Part shown: positions 49,558-60,248 of the stretch, in pieces | How the letters are laid out: the number at the start of each line of letters is the position of its first letter | Numbering within the stretch: the first letter of the stretch is position 1 | Origin: Glaciozyma antarctica PI12 | Taxonomy: Eukaryota; Basidiomycota; Microbotryomycetes; Kriegeriales; Camptobasidiaceae | Reading direction: 5' to 3' | Assembly: GCA_002917775.1 (NCBI GenBank) | Contig: KZ627151.1 | Location: forward strand, 880,607 to 944,606 | Length of the DNA: 64,000 bases | The notes under the pieces: generated by a model | The model's database searches: none | Seen by the model: the letters and a program-made list of their open reading frames with translations, nothing else | Told to the model about the DNA's origin: nothing | Position numbers and translations under genes: made by a program

Positions 49558-50398
49558 TCAAGCGTTCGTCGCAACCTTGGGCTTCGACTTCGGCGTGATA
49601 ATATTCCCTCGTCCGCCTGCCACCAACACGCATCAGCATCCCCTCCCCCACACGCACTGCGAACGACTCACCACGACCACTACTAACCCCATTAACCCCC
49701 GGACAGCCCTTAGACCTTCGCTCCTCCACCTCCTTCTCCTCCCTCACCAACTCCATCTCCCTCTCCCTCCCCTCAACCCCCGTGCTAGGACTCCTAATAT
49801 TCCCCCTCCCCCCTCGTCCACTCGCTACCACTTCCACCCTCCCTCGACTCCTACTCCTACTTGCGCTATCCTCACGAGCTTGGGCAACGACAGACGGGAG
49901 CTCGGCGCCGAGTTCGAGGTGCTCCTCGCCTAGGATGGGATCGAGTTGGCGACCGCGAGAGGGGGAACGGATGTTGCCTGCGCCGCCGCGGCCGGTGGAA
50001 TAAGGACGGGGAGAACCGTTCGTGGTGGTCGTGTTCATGGTCGTGTTCGTCTGGGTGGCGCGGAGGGGTGGCATGAAGGAGATGCTCGTCCGACCGCGGG
50101 GGTCTTCTGTCACTGCTGGCATGGGCGTCATCAGCTCCCTCCTCTCTGTCTCTCTGCGGATAGACGCACCTTCCCCACCACTCCTCCCACGAATCTCCTC
50201 GCTCATCGAATCCCCGACAGTACGATCCCGACTGAAAGACCTCCGGACCTTGCTCATCAGTCCCCCGAGCCTCGAGCTACTAGGCGACCGGCTAGAACGT
50301 TCTTGGGACGGAAAAGGGGTGGGGACGGTAGCGGTGAGTTCCGAGATGTTGTCGAGGGGCGTGGATTCGGTGGGAGGGGGACGCTCGAGAGTCGCCAT
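49558..50398 (-). CDS. Par32-like protein (DUF3602)
   Basis: Member of the fungal Par32 (DUF3602) family, disordered proteins phosphorylated downstream of TORC1 that in budding yeast inhibit ammonium transporters; the role here is inferred. MATLERPPPTESTPLDNISE; LMSKVRRSFSRDRTVGDSMS; then the diagnostic repeats STGRGGAGNIRSPSRGRQLD (about 49985), VASGRGGRGNIRSPSTGVEG (about 49790), and VSSGRG at about 49680. There a GTGAGT intron (about 49610-49668) joins to GRGNIITPKSKPKVATNA and TGA at 49558, giving the third repeat and a normal C-terminus. A 54-nt segment at about 50118-50171 (GTGCGT to CAG, with CTGATG) is probably also an intron, but in frame. Unspliced, the last repeat would be lost. 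Confidence 0.88.
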
Positions 50399-50604
50399 CG
50401 TTTGGAGAAAGGATTTTTGGGGGCGGGGTAGCTGCTGTGGAGTTGCCGGCGGGGGGGGGGCGGCTTGGAGGTGTGCTGGGGTTGGTACTGGAGGGCGCGA
50501 GTGGGACGGAGAGGACGAGTGGTGTGGAATAGGGAGAGAGAGGGGAAGTCAGCGGGTCCCCACGCGAAGAAGAAGCCAAGGGCGGGCGCAGGATCAGCTG
50601 CCAG

Positions 50605-51709
50605 ATGACGAGCTCAGCCTTTCCTTCTTCACCTCCAGTGGAGCACCTCTACCAGGCAGAAACAGGCGTTAATACCGCATCGGACCGACCCAGCTTGAGC
50701 CCAACGACCGCCGTCTCCTCTTCGACCGCTCAACGACCGCCAAGCGCGAACGGATCCTCGACGAGACCTGCCGACTTCAGGCGTTCACCTAGGCCAGTAG
50801 ACGCGCCCAATGTAGGTTAGAGGGCAGGAAAGAGTGGGGCGTGGGCTGGAGCTGGTGCGGGGGTGGGAGGTCCAGGAGATCGCGGTCAATCGCTCGAAGG
50901 TACGCTCTGCTAACACCTCCCTCCCGCAGGTCTCGCACTACCCCACCCACAAAGACCTCTGCAAGCTCGTCTCCGCCCAAGCCTCCAAACTAGAGTCCCA
51001 AACCCTCTCCAAACCCCGTTCCGCCATCCTCCAATCCGCCCTAGACCTCTACGTCGCCGACCTCAAACCCGAACTCGCCTGCGCCCTCTACTCCTCCCTC
51101 AAACTCCTCTCCTCCTCGATCCACCTCACGCACGCTCTGTACATTAAGCTCAAGTACCTCCCGGACGTACGGGACCCCTCGCTCGCGTTCGAGATTGTCA
51201 GCGCGGCGGTCCTCTCGCATGCTGAGCTCGGAGCGTTGTTGCCACCTTCTCCGGGTGCACCGCCGCCCCGGGAATGGTTCTCGCAGAAAGGCCTCAACAC
51301 CCTCTTCGGTATGGGAGGCTTGCCGGCGAGTCAGATCAGGACGAACGTCTTGTGGTTCGCGACGTGGGACGAATCGTGCGACTTCCTCCTTGCGTGTTCG
51401 CTGAGGAGAGCTGATGATTGTGCGGCGCAGTTCGTCAGCCAAGATGACGCCCGCAAGGCTTGCCGCCGTACGTCGAGAAGAAGGACATTGACCAATGCTC
51501 GCCGGCGGTTTGGAACGCGATGAACGACGAGCGGTGGGAGGAGAATTTGTTGAAGAGGTTGAGGGTGTCGGCGCAGGGGGTCGTGAGCGACAAGATCAAG
51601 GTGCCACCGAGGGCTTGGGCGAGGAAGAATGGGGTGAGTGAGCGAGGTGGGTGGGGAGGATGTCGCTGACTCTCTTGTGGTGGTGGTGCAGACGTACTCT
51701 ATTATTTGA
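50605..51709 (+). pseudogene. MYND-family copy E, degenerate
   Basis: The N-motif survives only as LEPNDRRLLFDRSTTAKRER in a frame that stops at about 50790. The first half of the MYND finger is missing; only HYPTHKDLC, its last ligands, remains (about 50935). The C-module is well kept: RSAILQSALDLYVADLKPEL, CALYSSLKLLSSSIHLTHAL, YIKLKYLPDVRDPSLAFEIV, SAAVLSHAELGALL, FSQKGLNTLFGMGGLPASQI and NVLWFATWDES. After an intron (about 51378-51430) come MTPARLAAVRREEG and, one frame over, CSPAVWNAMNDERWEENLLK and PPRAWARKNG. The last family intron leads to TYSII and TGA at 51707. The missing half-finger and the frame shift at about 51485 argue for a pseudogene, although the long open stretch 50870-51380 is strikingly intact. 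Confidence 0.6.
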
Positions 51710-53449
51710 TGAGGTTGTTAGCAGTCTTGCATCGCTCGTTCAGTGCTGCCGCTCGAGCTGCTGGTCCTTCTGCTCCAGTCCAGACTTTGCGCCAGATCTC
51801 TTCGAGGAGCTCCTCCGAGCACGCGGCCTCCTCTCCTCGACTTCTTCACTCTCCCTCCATCAACTCCTTCTTCCGCATCCAAACCTCCCTCTCTCCCAAA
51901 CGCTGCTCCGGTTCCGCCAGCTCGTTCCCAGCTCTCCTCCCGAGCTCGCTCTCGATTCTCTTCCCCCCAAAGCCGACACCGCGCCTGTCCACTTCCAGCC
52001 CTTCCGCCAACATCGCTGCGGTGAAAAAATGCATACGAGAGCGTCTTCAGAGAGTGGAGCTTGTTCCCGCCCGAGAAGCTGCAGCTGTACTCCTGCGCTG
52101 GGAGCAGCGAGACCGGCTCCGAGATTCGCTCCTGTCCTTCTTCTCCCTCTCTCCGCTACTTCGACGGAAATTTCAGCTCAAAAATGCACTCACACTGAGC
52201 TGCAGCTCGTATTCTCCGATACGCGCCCACTCTAAACCAGCATCACCCCCTTGAGCTTCTTCAAGGTCTCCGCGGTGTTGTTGCCTAGATCTGCCCGACT
52301 CCTCGCGTGTCCTAAGATTCTCACCCTCTTCCGCATCCCCAAACGTGCGTCCCCTCCTAATCCACACGATGGAAAGTGACGCTATCCATTCCAGAAGCGC
52401 ATACCACGTCCGGCTCCCGCCCCAACTCCAACCATCCGCAACCCTCTCCCCAACTTCCTCCTCCACCACGACCTCGCTCTCCTCCTCGAGCACTGCCTCC
52501 CACACCCTCACTACCACTCTCACCTCAACCTCTTCTAACCTCTAAGAGCTCAAGCTGGGACATCGCCATCATCTGCATCGCAGCCTTCGCACTTAGAGGC
52601 CTCGCTCTCCTAAATCTCAGCGAAAACAACCTTCGGCCGAAAAGGAATGATGAGAAAGCAAAGTTCGATTTTGTATTGAGAAGTGATTGCATGAGCGTGT
52701 TGAGAAGTCGAAGGCCGGTGAGGCGCAGAGGAGAAGGAGGGACGGAAGAAGGGGAAGGAGAGCAGTGAGACTGGGTCGGGGCAGGAGCTGTCCTGATGAG
52801 CAGAGGTGGCGCATTGCTGAGAGAGAAAAATAGGTTGATAGCGAGGCTGCGATGATGCAGACGCAGGGGTGAGCTGAGTGACGGCGCTGGAGCAGGGATA
52901 GTCGAGGAGAGGTGTCCTGAGCGCCGCCGAAGAAGGCCTGCGCAAGTCAGAATCGCGACAGTATCACAGTAGAGCAAAGTGAATCCGCTTGAGAAGCAGA
53001 GTACGCCCTACTCCGCCTTGAAAGAGCTCCAAGCTCCCGGGTGTGCCGACGACGAGGCTGACCCTTCTGCGAGCCTGCTCCCACGCCCCTCCAGCGCGCG
53101 TGCTGCCTTCGCAGCTTCCAAAGGTTTGCACTGGCGTAGATGTCAGGATAGGAACGCCTCCTCCATCGCGCGAGCAGGAGAGGAAGGAGGGAGAGCAGTC
53201 CCCGAAGACGCGGTGAGGCGACAGAGCTGGCGCCACTCGCTACCTCGGATCCTCGCGAGCAGATTAAGTCCTCTGGACGGTCTTGGTGTGAGCTGTCGCC
53301 CCAGCTAGGTGGTGCAGAGCCAAAGAGCCTCCTCGAGCCTCTCCCCAGCCAAGTTGCTGCGCGTTTTTCTTTGGCGGCGCACTTTCTCCTCCAGACCACG
53401 ACCAACTCGCCAGGCCTCAACGCCCTCCTTCGCCGTTGCGATCGCGCCC
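51710..53449. other. gene-poor region upstream of HMG1
   Basis: About 1.7 kb. No gene supported. A minus-strand candidate ends LGNNTAETLKKLKGVMLV at 52232, but needs a 34-nt intron (52291-52324), shorter than any other here. The last part must hold the HMG-CoA reductase promoter. Confidence 0.4.
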
Positions 53450-56400
53450 ATGGTCCTCGCATCGCCCTCGTCGTTCTCGTCCCTTCGCCTGCCCCTCGTT
53501 CGAGTAGCTCGGGTTGGCGCGAGCTTTCCCATCGAGGCCATCGTCACCGTCTTTTGCGCCGTTACTCTCGTCTACTTCCAGCTTATCAAGGTGTGTAGGA
53601 CTGGTGGAGCTGGTGGAGGAGTGGGGGGAGCAGGGAGGGAGTAGGAGGGGTGAGGGCGCGACAGTCGCGTGGCTCGAAGGGCTGGGAGGCAGCGGCTCAG
53701 CTAGGCAGTAGCGCAGAGGAAGGTGCTGGCGGGTCATGCCTGCCCTAAGCCTACTCTGTCGTCCGCTTTGCGCTTAGTCGCTCCTACTCTGGACGCTCAG
53801 CTCTCGCCGGCTTTTTTCGTTCAGGGAGGCGGGCGAGAGGCGCATGCGGTCTTGCGTGGGTGGGAGTCCTCAGCAGCGTGCACGGCTGCAGGCCATCTCC
53901 GCTCGTAGCTACTAGCGGGGAGTAGCTTAGGGAACGGTGCAGGAGAGGTGCGGCACCCAGCGGTGGAGGGCTGCCGACGTAGGACCACTAGCTTCCTCCT
54001 GAGCCGTTTGCTGGTGGGGGAGCTGGCAGACCAGGCTAGGAGCTTATCCAGCGCGGAGGCAGAGCCTTGCGAAGCACTCAGTAGTGCTGCCGTGCGTTTG
54101 AGAAGCGTTCCTAGCCCGCGACGTCGTTCCCATCGCGCAGGACCAGCTCGATCGGCTCCACCAGCGCAGCCAGCTAACTCCCTTCCTTCGACACTCGCAG
54201 GTGGTACGCAACTCCGACTTCCTCGTCCCCGAACACCACTCCCCCTACCGCCGACGCGCCATGCCTCCATGCCTCCGTCACCTTCTCCCCTTCGACAGGA
54301 CTCTGGAACGCTCTCCCCGCGTCCGAATCACCCGCCGTCGACTCGGTCGAGGTCTGGATTCGCCAACTCGTTCTCGAGGTCCCCAAGACGCTCTCGCTTT
54401 CCCGCAAGGCCGAACTCAGGGACGTGATGAGCGCTGCGACGGCCAAGGCGCTCCAAGGCGTCGAGTGCTACAAGGTCGATGGAGCGTGCTGGGCTGTTCA
54501 GACCCAGCCGACGGCGGACCTCACGGCGCGCTCGTTGGCGTTCGCGTCGGCGGAGGAATCCAAGAAGTTTGCCACCAACTTCTCGACTCTCCAGCTCTCG
54601 ACCAAGGACCTCGAGCTGGTCAAGGTTCGCAACTCGCAGGGACGCCGTCGGTACGCGAGCTTCTTCAACAGGAAGGAAGTGGACGATGGATGCGACGATA
54701 GCGTGTTCGAGGAGGGACGCGAGCGGAACCAGGAGGAGATGAAGAGCGCTACCTGGATGATCTTTGCCGCGAGGGCGTTCGTGATGAGGTTCTACGGTCT
54801 CGCCAAGGTGCGTCGCTCCCTCCCTACGCTCTGAAGCAGCAGACAGCTAACTCCCTCACAGAAAGCGGACTCGGCCGACATCTTCGTCATGCTCATCGCC
54901 TACCTCCTCATGCACTCGACCTTCGTCTCCCTCTTCCTCAACATGCGCCGCCTCACCCTCTCCCTCCGCCCCACCTCCCGCTCCAGTGGGCTGTGGCTCG
55001 CCTCTTCCGCCCTCGTATCCTCCTGCCTCGCCTTCCTCTTCGCCCTCCTCACGGCCTGGTACCTCGACATTAGCGTCAACCCCGTCTTGCTCGGCGAAGC
55101 CCTCCCCTTCCTCGTCATCACCGTCGGCTTCGAAAAGCCCTTCGTCCTCACCCGCGCCGTCTTCTCCAACCCCGCCATCGCCCCCAGCGGAGCCTTCAAC
55201 AGCCGCGGAACGTCGACCCCGAGGGAGTCTGCGACGCCTAGGAGGGAAGGAAGCGACCAGGAGAACTCCCACAACAGGTCGTCCTTCTCTCGCGGTCCCT
55301 CGTCGGCGAACGGGTTCCCTATGCCCTCGCGCTTCGGCGTCAGGTTTGCTCCTCCCGTCCCGGCGCGCGACATCGTCCTCGCTGCCGTCTCCAAGACTGG
55401 AGTCGCGATCGTCAGGGATTACGCGATCGAAATCGCAGTCCTGGTCTTTGGAGCGATGAGCGGAGTGGCGGGACTCAAGGAGTTCTGCCACCTCGCGGCG
55501 TTGATCCTCGTCTTTGATTGCTTCTTCCTCGTCTCCTTCTATGTCGCCGTTCTCACCGTCATGGTCGAGGTGAGTTCCCTCCCCGCTCACCGGAAGCGAA
55601 CGAACTAACTTGACGTCTCGCAGATACACCGCATCAAGGTCATCCGCCACTTTGCCCGCACCGACTCGTCTGCCGACCTCACCAAGCACCAAGGACGACC
55701 CGAACGCTCTAGCCGTCGGCGAGGACGCTATTGGATCTGGATCCGAGGACGAGGATAGCTCCCCGCTTCTCAACTGGAAGGAGAAGGTTGTCAAGCTAGC
55801 CACGGGGACCGCGCCTGGACAAAAGGCCAAGTCGAACAGCCCCACCGCTCGCCTCAAGCTCCTCCTCGTGCGTCCCCCGCCCTTGCCGATTTTTATGAGC
55901 GAAGCTGACGAGCCGCCTTCCGCAGATCGCCTCATTCCTCGTCCTCCACGCCCTCAACCTCGTCACTACGCTCACCGCAGAGACCGCCCTCGACCGACAA
56001 ACCGACCACTCCCCCTCCGGACCTCACGTCACTCCTCTCGACACTGGCTCCCCCCTCCTCAGCTCCGCCCTCGCCCAGCTCATCGCCTCGCACCACCCCA
56101 ACACCGAGCTCGTCGTCCACGTCGCCCCCGCCATCCAGTTCCGCGCCATCGACCTCACCCTCCCCGCGACGACCCCGACCCACTACATCCCCGAAAACAC
56201 CGCGACCGGCTCCCTCGCCAGCCTCGACCGCTTCATGTCCAAGTGGACTCGCCTCGTCGGCGACCCCGTCTTCTCCAAGTGGATCGTCATCGCCCTCGCC
56301 CTCTCCCTCTTCCTCAACGGCTACCTCCTCAAGGGCATCGCCTCTGGCTCCGATAGCGGTTTCGAACCTGGCTCGGCGGCGGAAGCAGCGGCTAGGATCC

Positions 56401-58663
56401 TCCTCGCTTCTACTGGGAGCGCGGTCGACCTCGACGAGATGGATATGCGCGCCAAGATGAGGAGGAGGTGGAGCGCCGGCGTCGAAGGACAGGACCTCCA
56501 GAAGGAGTGGACGACCGAGGATGCTGCCGCTATGACGAAGGGGTACCAGCGACGCGCTGAGGAGGCCAAGCAGGAAGCTAACCAGCCTGCGCCTACGCTC
56601 CTCAAGGTTACCGCCGATCGTCGTCACGGAGACGACTCGTCCGACGAGGACTCTCCTCCCCCTTCGCCCATCTTTGTTCGCACTAAGCTTAGGAAGGTGG
56701 CGCCCTCCGGCCGGTCGACTACCACCTCCTCGGCCGCCACTATCGTCGGTTCCTCGGGACCCATGCTATCCGTCTCGACCGAGCGCGAGATCCATCTATC
56801 CCCCTCGACCGTCGCCCTCGTCCCTCTCGGCAGCATCCCCGACACCCCTCGCAGCCTCGACGTTTGCGCCAAGATCTTCGACAACGGAGTCGGCGCCATG
56901 CTCCTCAACGACGAGGAGATCATCATGCTCGTCCAGAAGGGCAAGGTTGCGGCGTACGCGCTCGAGAAGCTCCTCAAGGATTATGAGCGATCGGTCGCGA
57001 TTCGTCGTGCTCTCATCTGTGCGTCTTCGTTCTCCTCTCGTGCTCGCAATACCCACGCTGACTTCGTCTATTCTCCAGCCCGCGCCTCCGCCCGCAAGAC
57101 TCTCGAAGCCTCCGACCTTCCCTACCAAAACTTCGACTACTCGCGCGTCATGGGCCAGTGCTGCGAGAACGTCGTCGGCTTCATGCCCATCCCCGTCGGT
57201 ATCGCTGGACCCCTCCGCATCGACGACATCGTCGTCCCGATCCCGATGGCGACGACCGAGGGAGCACTCGTCGCTTCCACTTCGCGTGGATGCAAGGCGC
57301 TCAACGTTAGCGGAGGAGTTACGACGGTCGTTACGCAGGACGCCATGACTCGAGGACCGGCTCTCGCCTTCCCCTCCGTCGTTATGTGCGCGACGGCGAA
57401 GCGGTGGATCGACTCGGAGGAGGGTTCCGACATCATGAAGGCGGCGTTCAATTCGACGTCGAGGTTCGCACGCCTCAAGTCGCTCAAGACGGCCATGGCG
57501 GGTCGGACCCTCTTTGTGCGGTTCGCGACGCAGACGGGAGACGCGATGGGGATGAACATGATCTCGAAGGGGACGGAGCGCGCGTTGGACGTCATGTCGA
57601 CGGATTACTTCCCAGAGATGGTCGTCGCGTCGCTCTCGGGCAACTACTGCACGGACAAGAAGCCTGCGGCGATCAACTGGATCGAGGGGAGGGGAAAGAG
57701 CGTCGTGGCGGAGGGTATCATTCCTGGGGACGCGGTTAGGTCGATCCTCAAGACGACGGTCGATGCGATGGTTCAGCTGTGCGTTTTTCGCTTTCTTCGT
57801 TCTGGCAACGGTGCTGACGCCGTATCGACTGCAGGAACATCACGAAGAACCTTGTTGGGAGTGCGATGGCTGGATCGATCGGTGGGAACAACGCGCACGC
57901 CGCCAACATCCTCACCGTGAGTCGTTTCCGAGATTGCCGTCGGAGAAGGAGCTAACTCGTGTTCTTCGCAGGCTATCTACCTCGCCACTGGACAAGATCC
58001 TGCTCGTGCGTCTGCGCTCTCCTTCCTCGTCTCGACCGCCGCTGACAGCTGTCTTCGCTCGCAGAAAACGTCGAGAGTTCCAACTGCATCACGCTGATGG
58101 AGGCGATCAACGACGGTCAAGACCTGCTCATCACCTGCAGTATGCCTTCCATCGAAGTCGGAACTGTCGGAGGAGGAACGAGTGCGTCTCGTCTTTCCCC
58201 TGAGCTCACCGAGGACGTGCGCTGATCGTTCTCACAATTCGCAGTTCTCCTCCCTCAGGGTTCGATGCTCGACCTCCTCGGCGTGCGAGGACCCCATCCT
58301 ACCAACCCCGGAGAGAACGCTCAGCGCCTTGCGAGGATCATCTGCGCGTCCGTTATGGCTGGAGAGGTGAGTCGAATTGGGGGTCGGTCAGCGAGCGTAT
58401 CGCTAACTCGCTCTCGCAGCTTTCGCTTATGGCTGCTCTCGCTGCTGGAACACTCGTCAAGTCGCACATGGGTTCGTCATTGATCTCCGTTCTCATCGAG
58501 CGTCGCTGACGCCGTCTCTCCAGTTCACAACCGCAGCGCGCCCGGAACGCCTGCCCTCGTCTCGCGACCCACCACACCGGCTCCTGGCTCCTCCGCACCC
58601 CGCCAAACGGTGCTCACGCCTTCGACGCCGATCTTCATCAACGGCTTGACTCCCCTTCCCTAG
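53450..58663 (+). CDS. HMG1: HMG-CoA reductase
   Basis: Rate-limiting enzyme of the mevalonate pathway, feeding ergosterol and carotenoids; ER membrane. ATG chosen at 53450: [40 protein letters not shown]; an in-frame ATG at 53309 is an alternative. Intron 1 is about 608 nt (53593-54200). A luminal segment leads to membrane helices of the sterol-sensing region ([60 protein letters not shown]). A probable 55-nt intron (about 55636-55690) avoids a frame break after IHRIK. The linker is Ser/Asp-rich. Catalytic domain: [34 protein letters not shown] (Glu), DAMGMNMI (Asp), [13 protein letters not shown] (Lys), [22 protein letters not shown] and AGTLVKSHM (His). All catalytic residues are present. 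The C-terminus is [13 protein letters not shown] at 58661. About ten further introns. Confidence 0.95.
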
Positions 58664-59164
58664 ACTCTAATACCCCTCCTCTCCCCCTCATCAACTGCAC
58701 TCTCTCACTCGCAATGCGTATTCCCCTCCCCTACCTCCTCCTCCCCTCCCTCCCTTCCCTTCAGCATGGCCTCTCTTGTCGGAACAGAATACACCTGAGA
58801 ATCTCAAATAATGGGCATCGTCGACGGCGTCGAGAGGGATCGTTCGCTGGCGCTTGCTCGTGTCGGCGCTCGCTCTGTAGCTGCTTCCTTCGCGCGCCTG
58901 TGTGTACTCGTAGGTGGCGCTTAAGGACCTCCAGGTCTTCAGCAGGACAAGGCGTTCCCAGCTTTACCCAGCCCATTCCTTATCTCGATCGAAATCTCCC
59001 CACGGTCCAGCGGACTCGAGCCTTCCCTCCCGTTCTGAAGCTCTCTACAGCACCACAGCACCCAAGTTGGCAGTATCCACAGCCGCCTCACCTACGCAGC
59101 CAGCAGCAGCAGCACTCAGCGCACACCAGCCCCCGCCCCACCGCCTACCGCTCCAACAAGCCCG
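58664..59164. other. intergenic
   Basis: Between HMG1 and the second Par32-like gene. No gene seen. CAG repeats near 59100-59115 are short. Confidence 0.5.
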
Positions 59165-59881
59165 ATGACCGGTCTTCTCGATAAGGTCAAGGGAGCGCTC
59201 TCCCACCGCTCCGCCAGTCACGATCGCAAGGTCGACGCAGAGGGTAAGCTACTTCCTATTCTTCTGCTCGTTCCTACAGCTCGTGCGGAGGGCGCAGGAG
59301 CTGTCGTCGTCAAAGAGTCTCTTATCGCGATTGGCAGCTGACAGGAGCCCTCTACGTGCGCAGGACACCCTGGAGCAGCTAGCTCTGGGCTCGGTTCTGT
59401 CAACGAGGACGACCGCGGTCGCACCTTCATCTCCACCGGTCGAGGTACGTCTCCGCGCGCTTGCTCTCCTCCATCCCCAGCTGACCCCTCTTCCCGCCGA
59501 CCCTCAGGCGGAGCAGGCAACATGTCCCAATCGCGCGGCCGCCAGCCCATCACCGGCGCCTCGTCCGGAGAGTCCCCCGAGGTTCTCGCCGCCGCTCGTT
59601 CGGCCTCTCGCTCCCGCGACCGCACCGCGCACAACGGCATGGGCGCTCCCATCTCCTCTGGACGCGGAGGAGCGGGCAACGTCAGGAGCCCTTCGAGGGA
59701 CCCTGGAGCGAGGGAGAAGATCAAGATTCTCGAGGAGGAGGAGACCAAGGTCGCGAAGGAGTACGACGCGAAGCATAAGGGAGACGTCGTTTCGGCGGGC
59801 AGGGGAGGAGCAGGGAATATTGGGATCGGGCACCATGCGGATCATATCCCTGATTCGGCCAAGTTGGACGAGGAGCTTTGA
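59165..59881 (+). CDS. second Par32-like protein (DUF3602)
   Basis: Short member of the Par32 family. MTGLLDKVKGALSHRSASHD and RKVDAEG, an intron (about 59244-59365), HPGAASSGLGSVNEDDRGRT and FISTGRG, a second intron (about 59445-59508), then GAGNMSQSRGRQPITGASSG, RSASRSRDRTAHNGMGAPIS, SGRGGAGNVRSPSRDPGARE, KIKILEEEETKVAKEYDAKH and VVSAGRGGAGNIGIGHHADH, ending SAKLDEEL. Three GRGGAGN repeats are spaced by charged linkers, one with a predicted helix (ILEEEETKVAKEYDAK). About 165-170 residues. It lies about 9 kb from the other Par32-like gene, on the other strand; the two share only the repeats, so they are probably old paralogues. Confidence 0.9.
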
Positions 59882-60248
59882 AGGGGCGTAGGGCGAGGAG
59901 ATGGGAACGAGAGGGTGATTTTTAGGCGATAGGGTGACTTTTGTACGGCGTTCGACTTGGGGTGGATACAATCTGGCTTAATATTTCAGTGGTGTTGATG
60001 CTATGCGAGAGCCGAGTGACATCTGTGAGCTGCGAGAGAGAGAGGGAGAAAGGAAAAGCAAGTCAAAGTTACAAGCGACAAAGGGAAGGAAGGTGGCGTG
60101 AGGGGAGGAGAGTGCGAGCGAAGGGGGAAGGGATGGCCTAGTGCCGTACAGCTATGCGTGGTAGGAAGGAGAAGAAGAAGTATGAAAGGAAAGGGGAACG
60201 AAAGAACGAATCCAAGAAAACGTGAACAAGAGACGCGCCCTCCTCCAC
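59882..60248. other. convergent intergenic region
   Basis: Between the ends of the second Par32-like gene and the minus-strand membrane protein. No gene seen. Confidence 0.5.

Noticed and set aside
52232-52560. Minus-strand gene ending LGNNTAETLKKLKGVMLV.
   Set aside because: Needs a 34-nt intron, shorter than any other in the window, and has no start.
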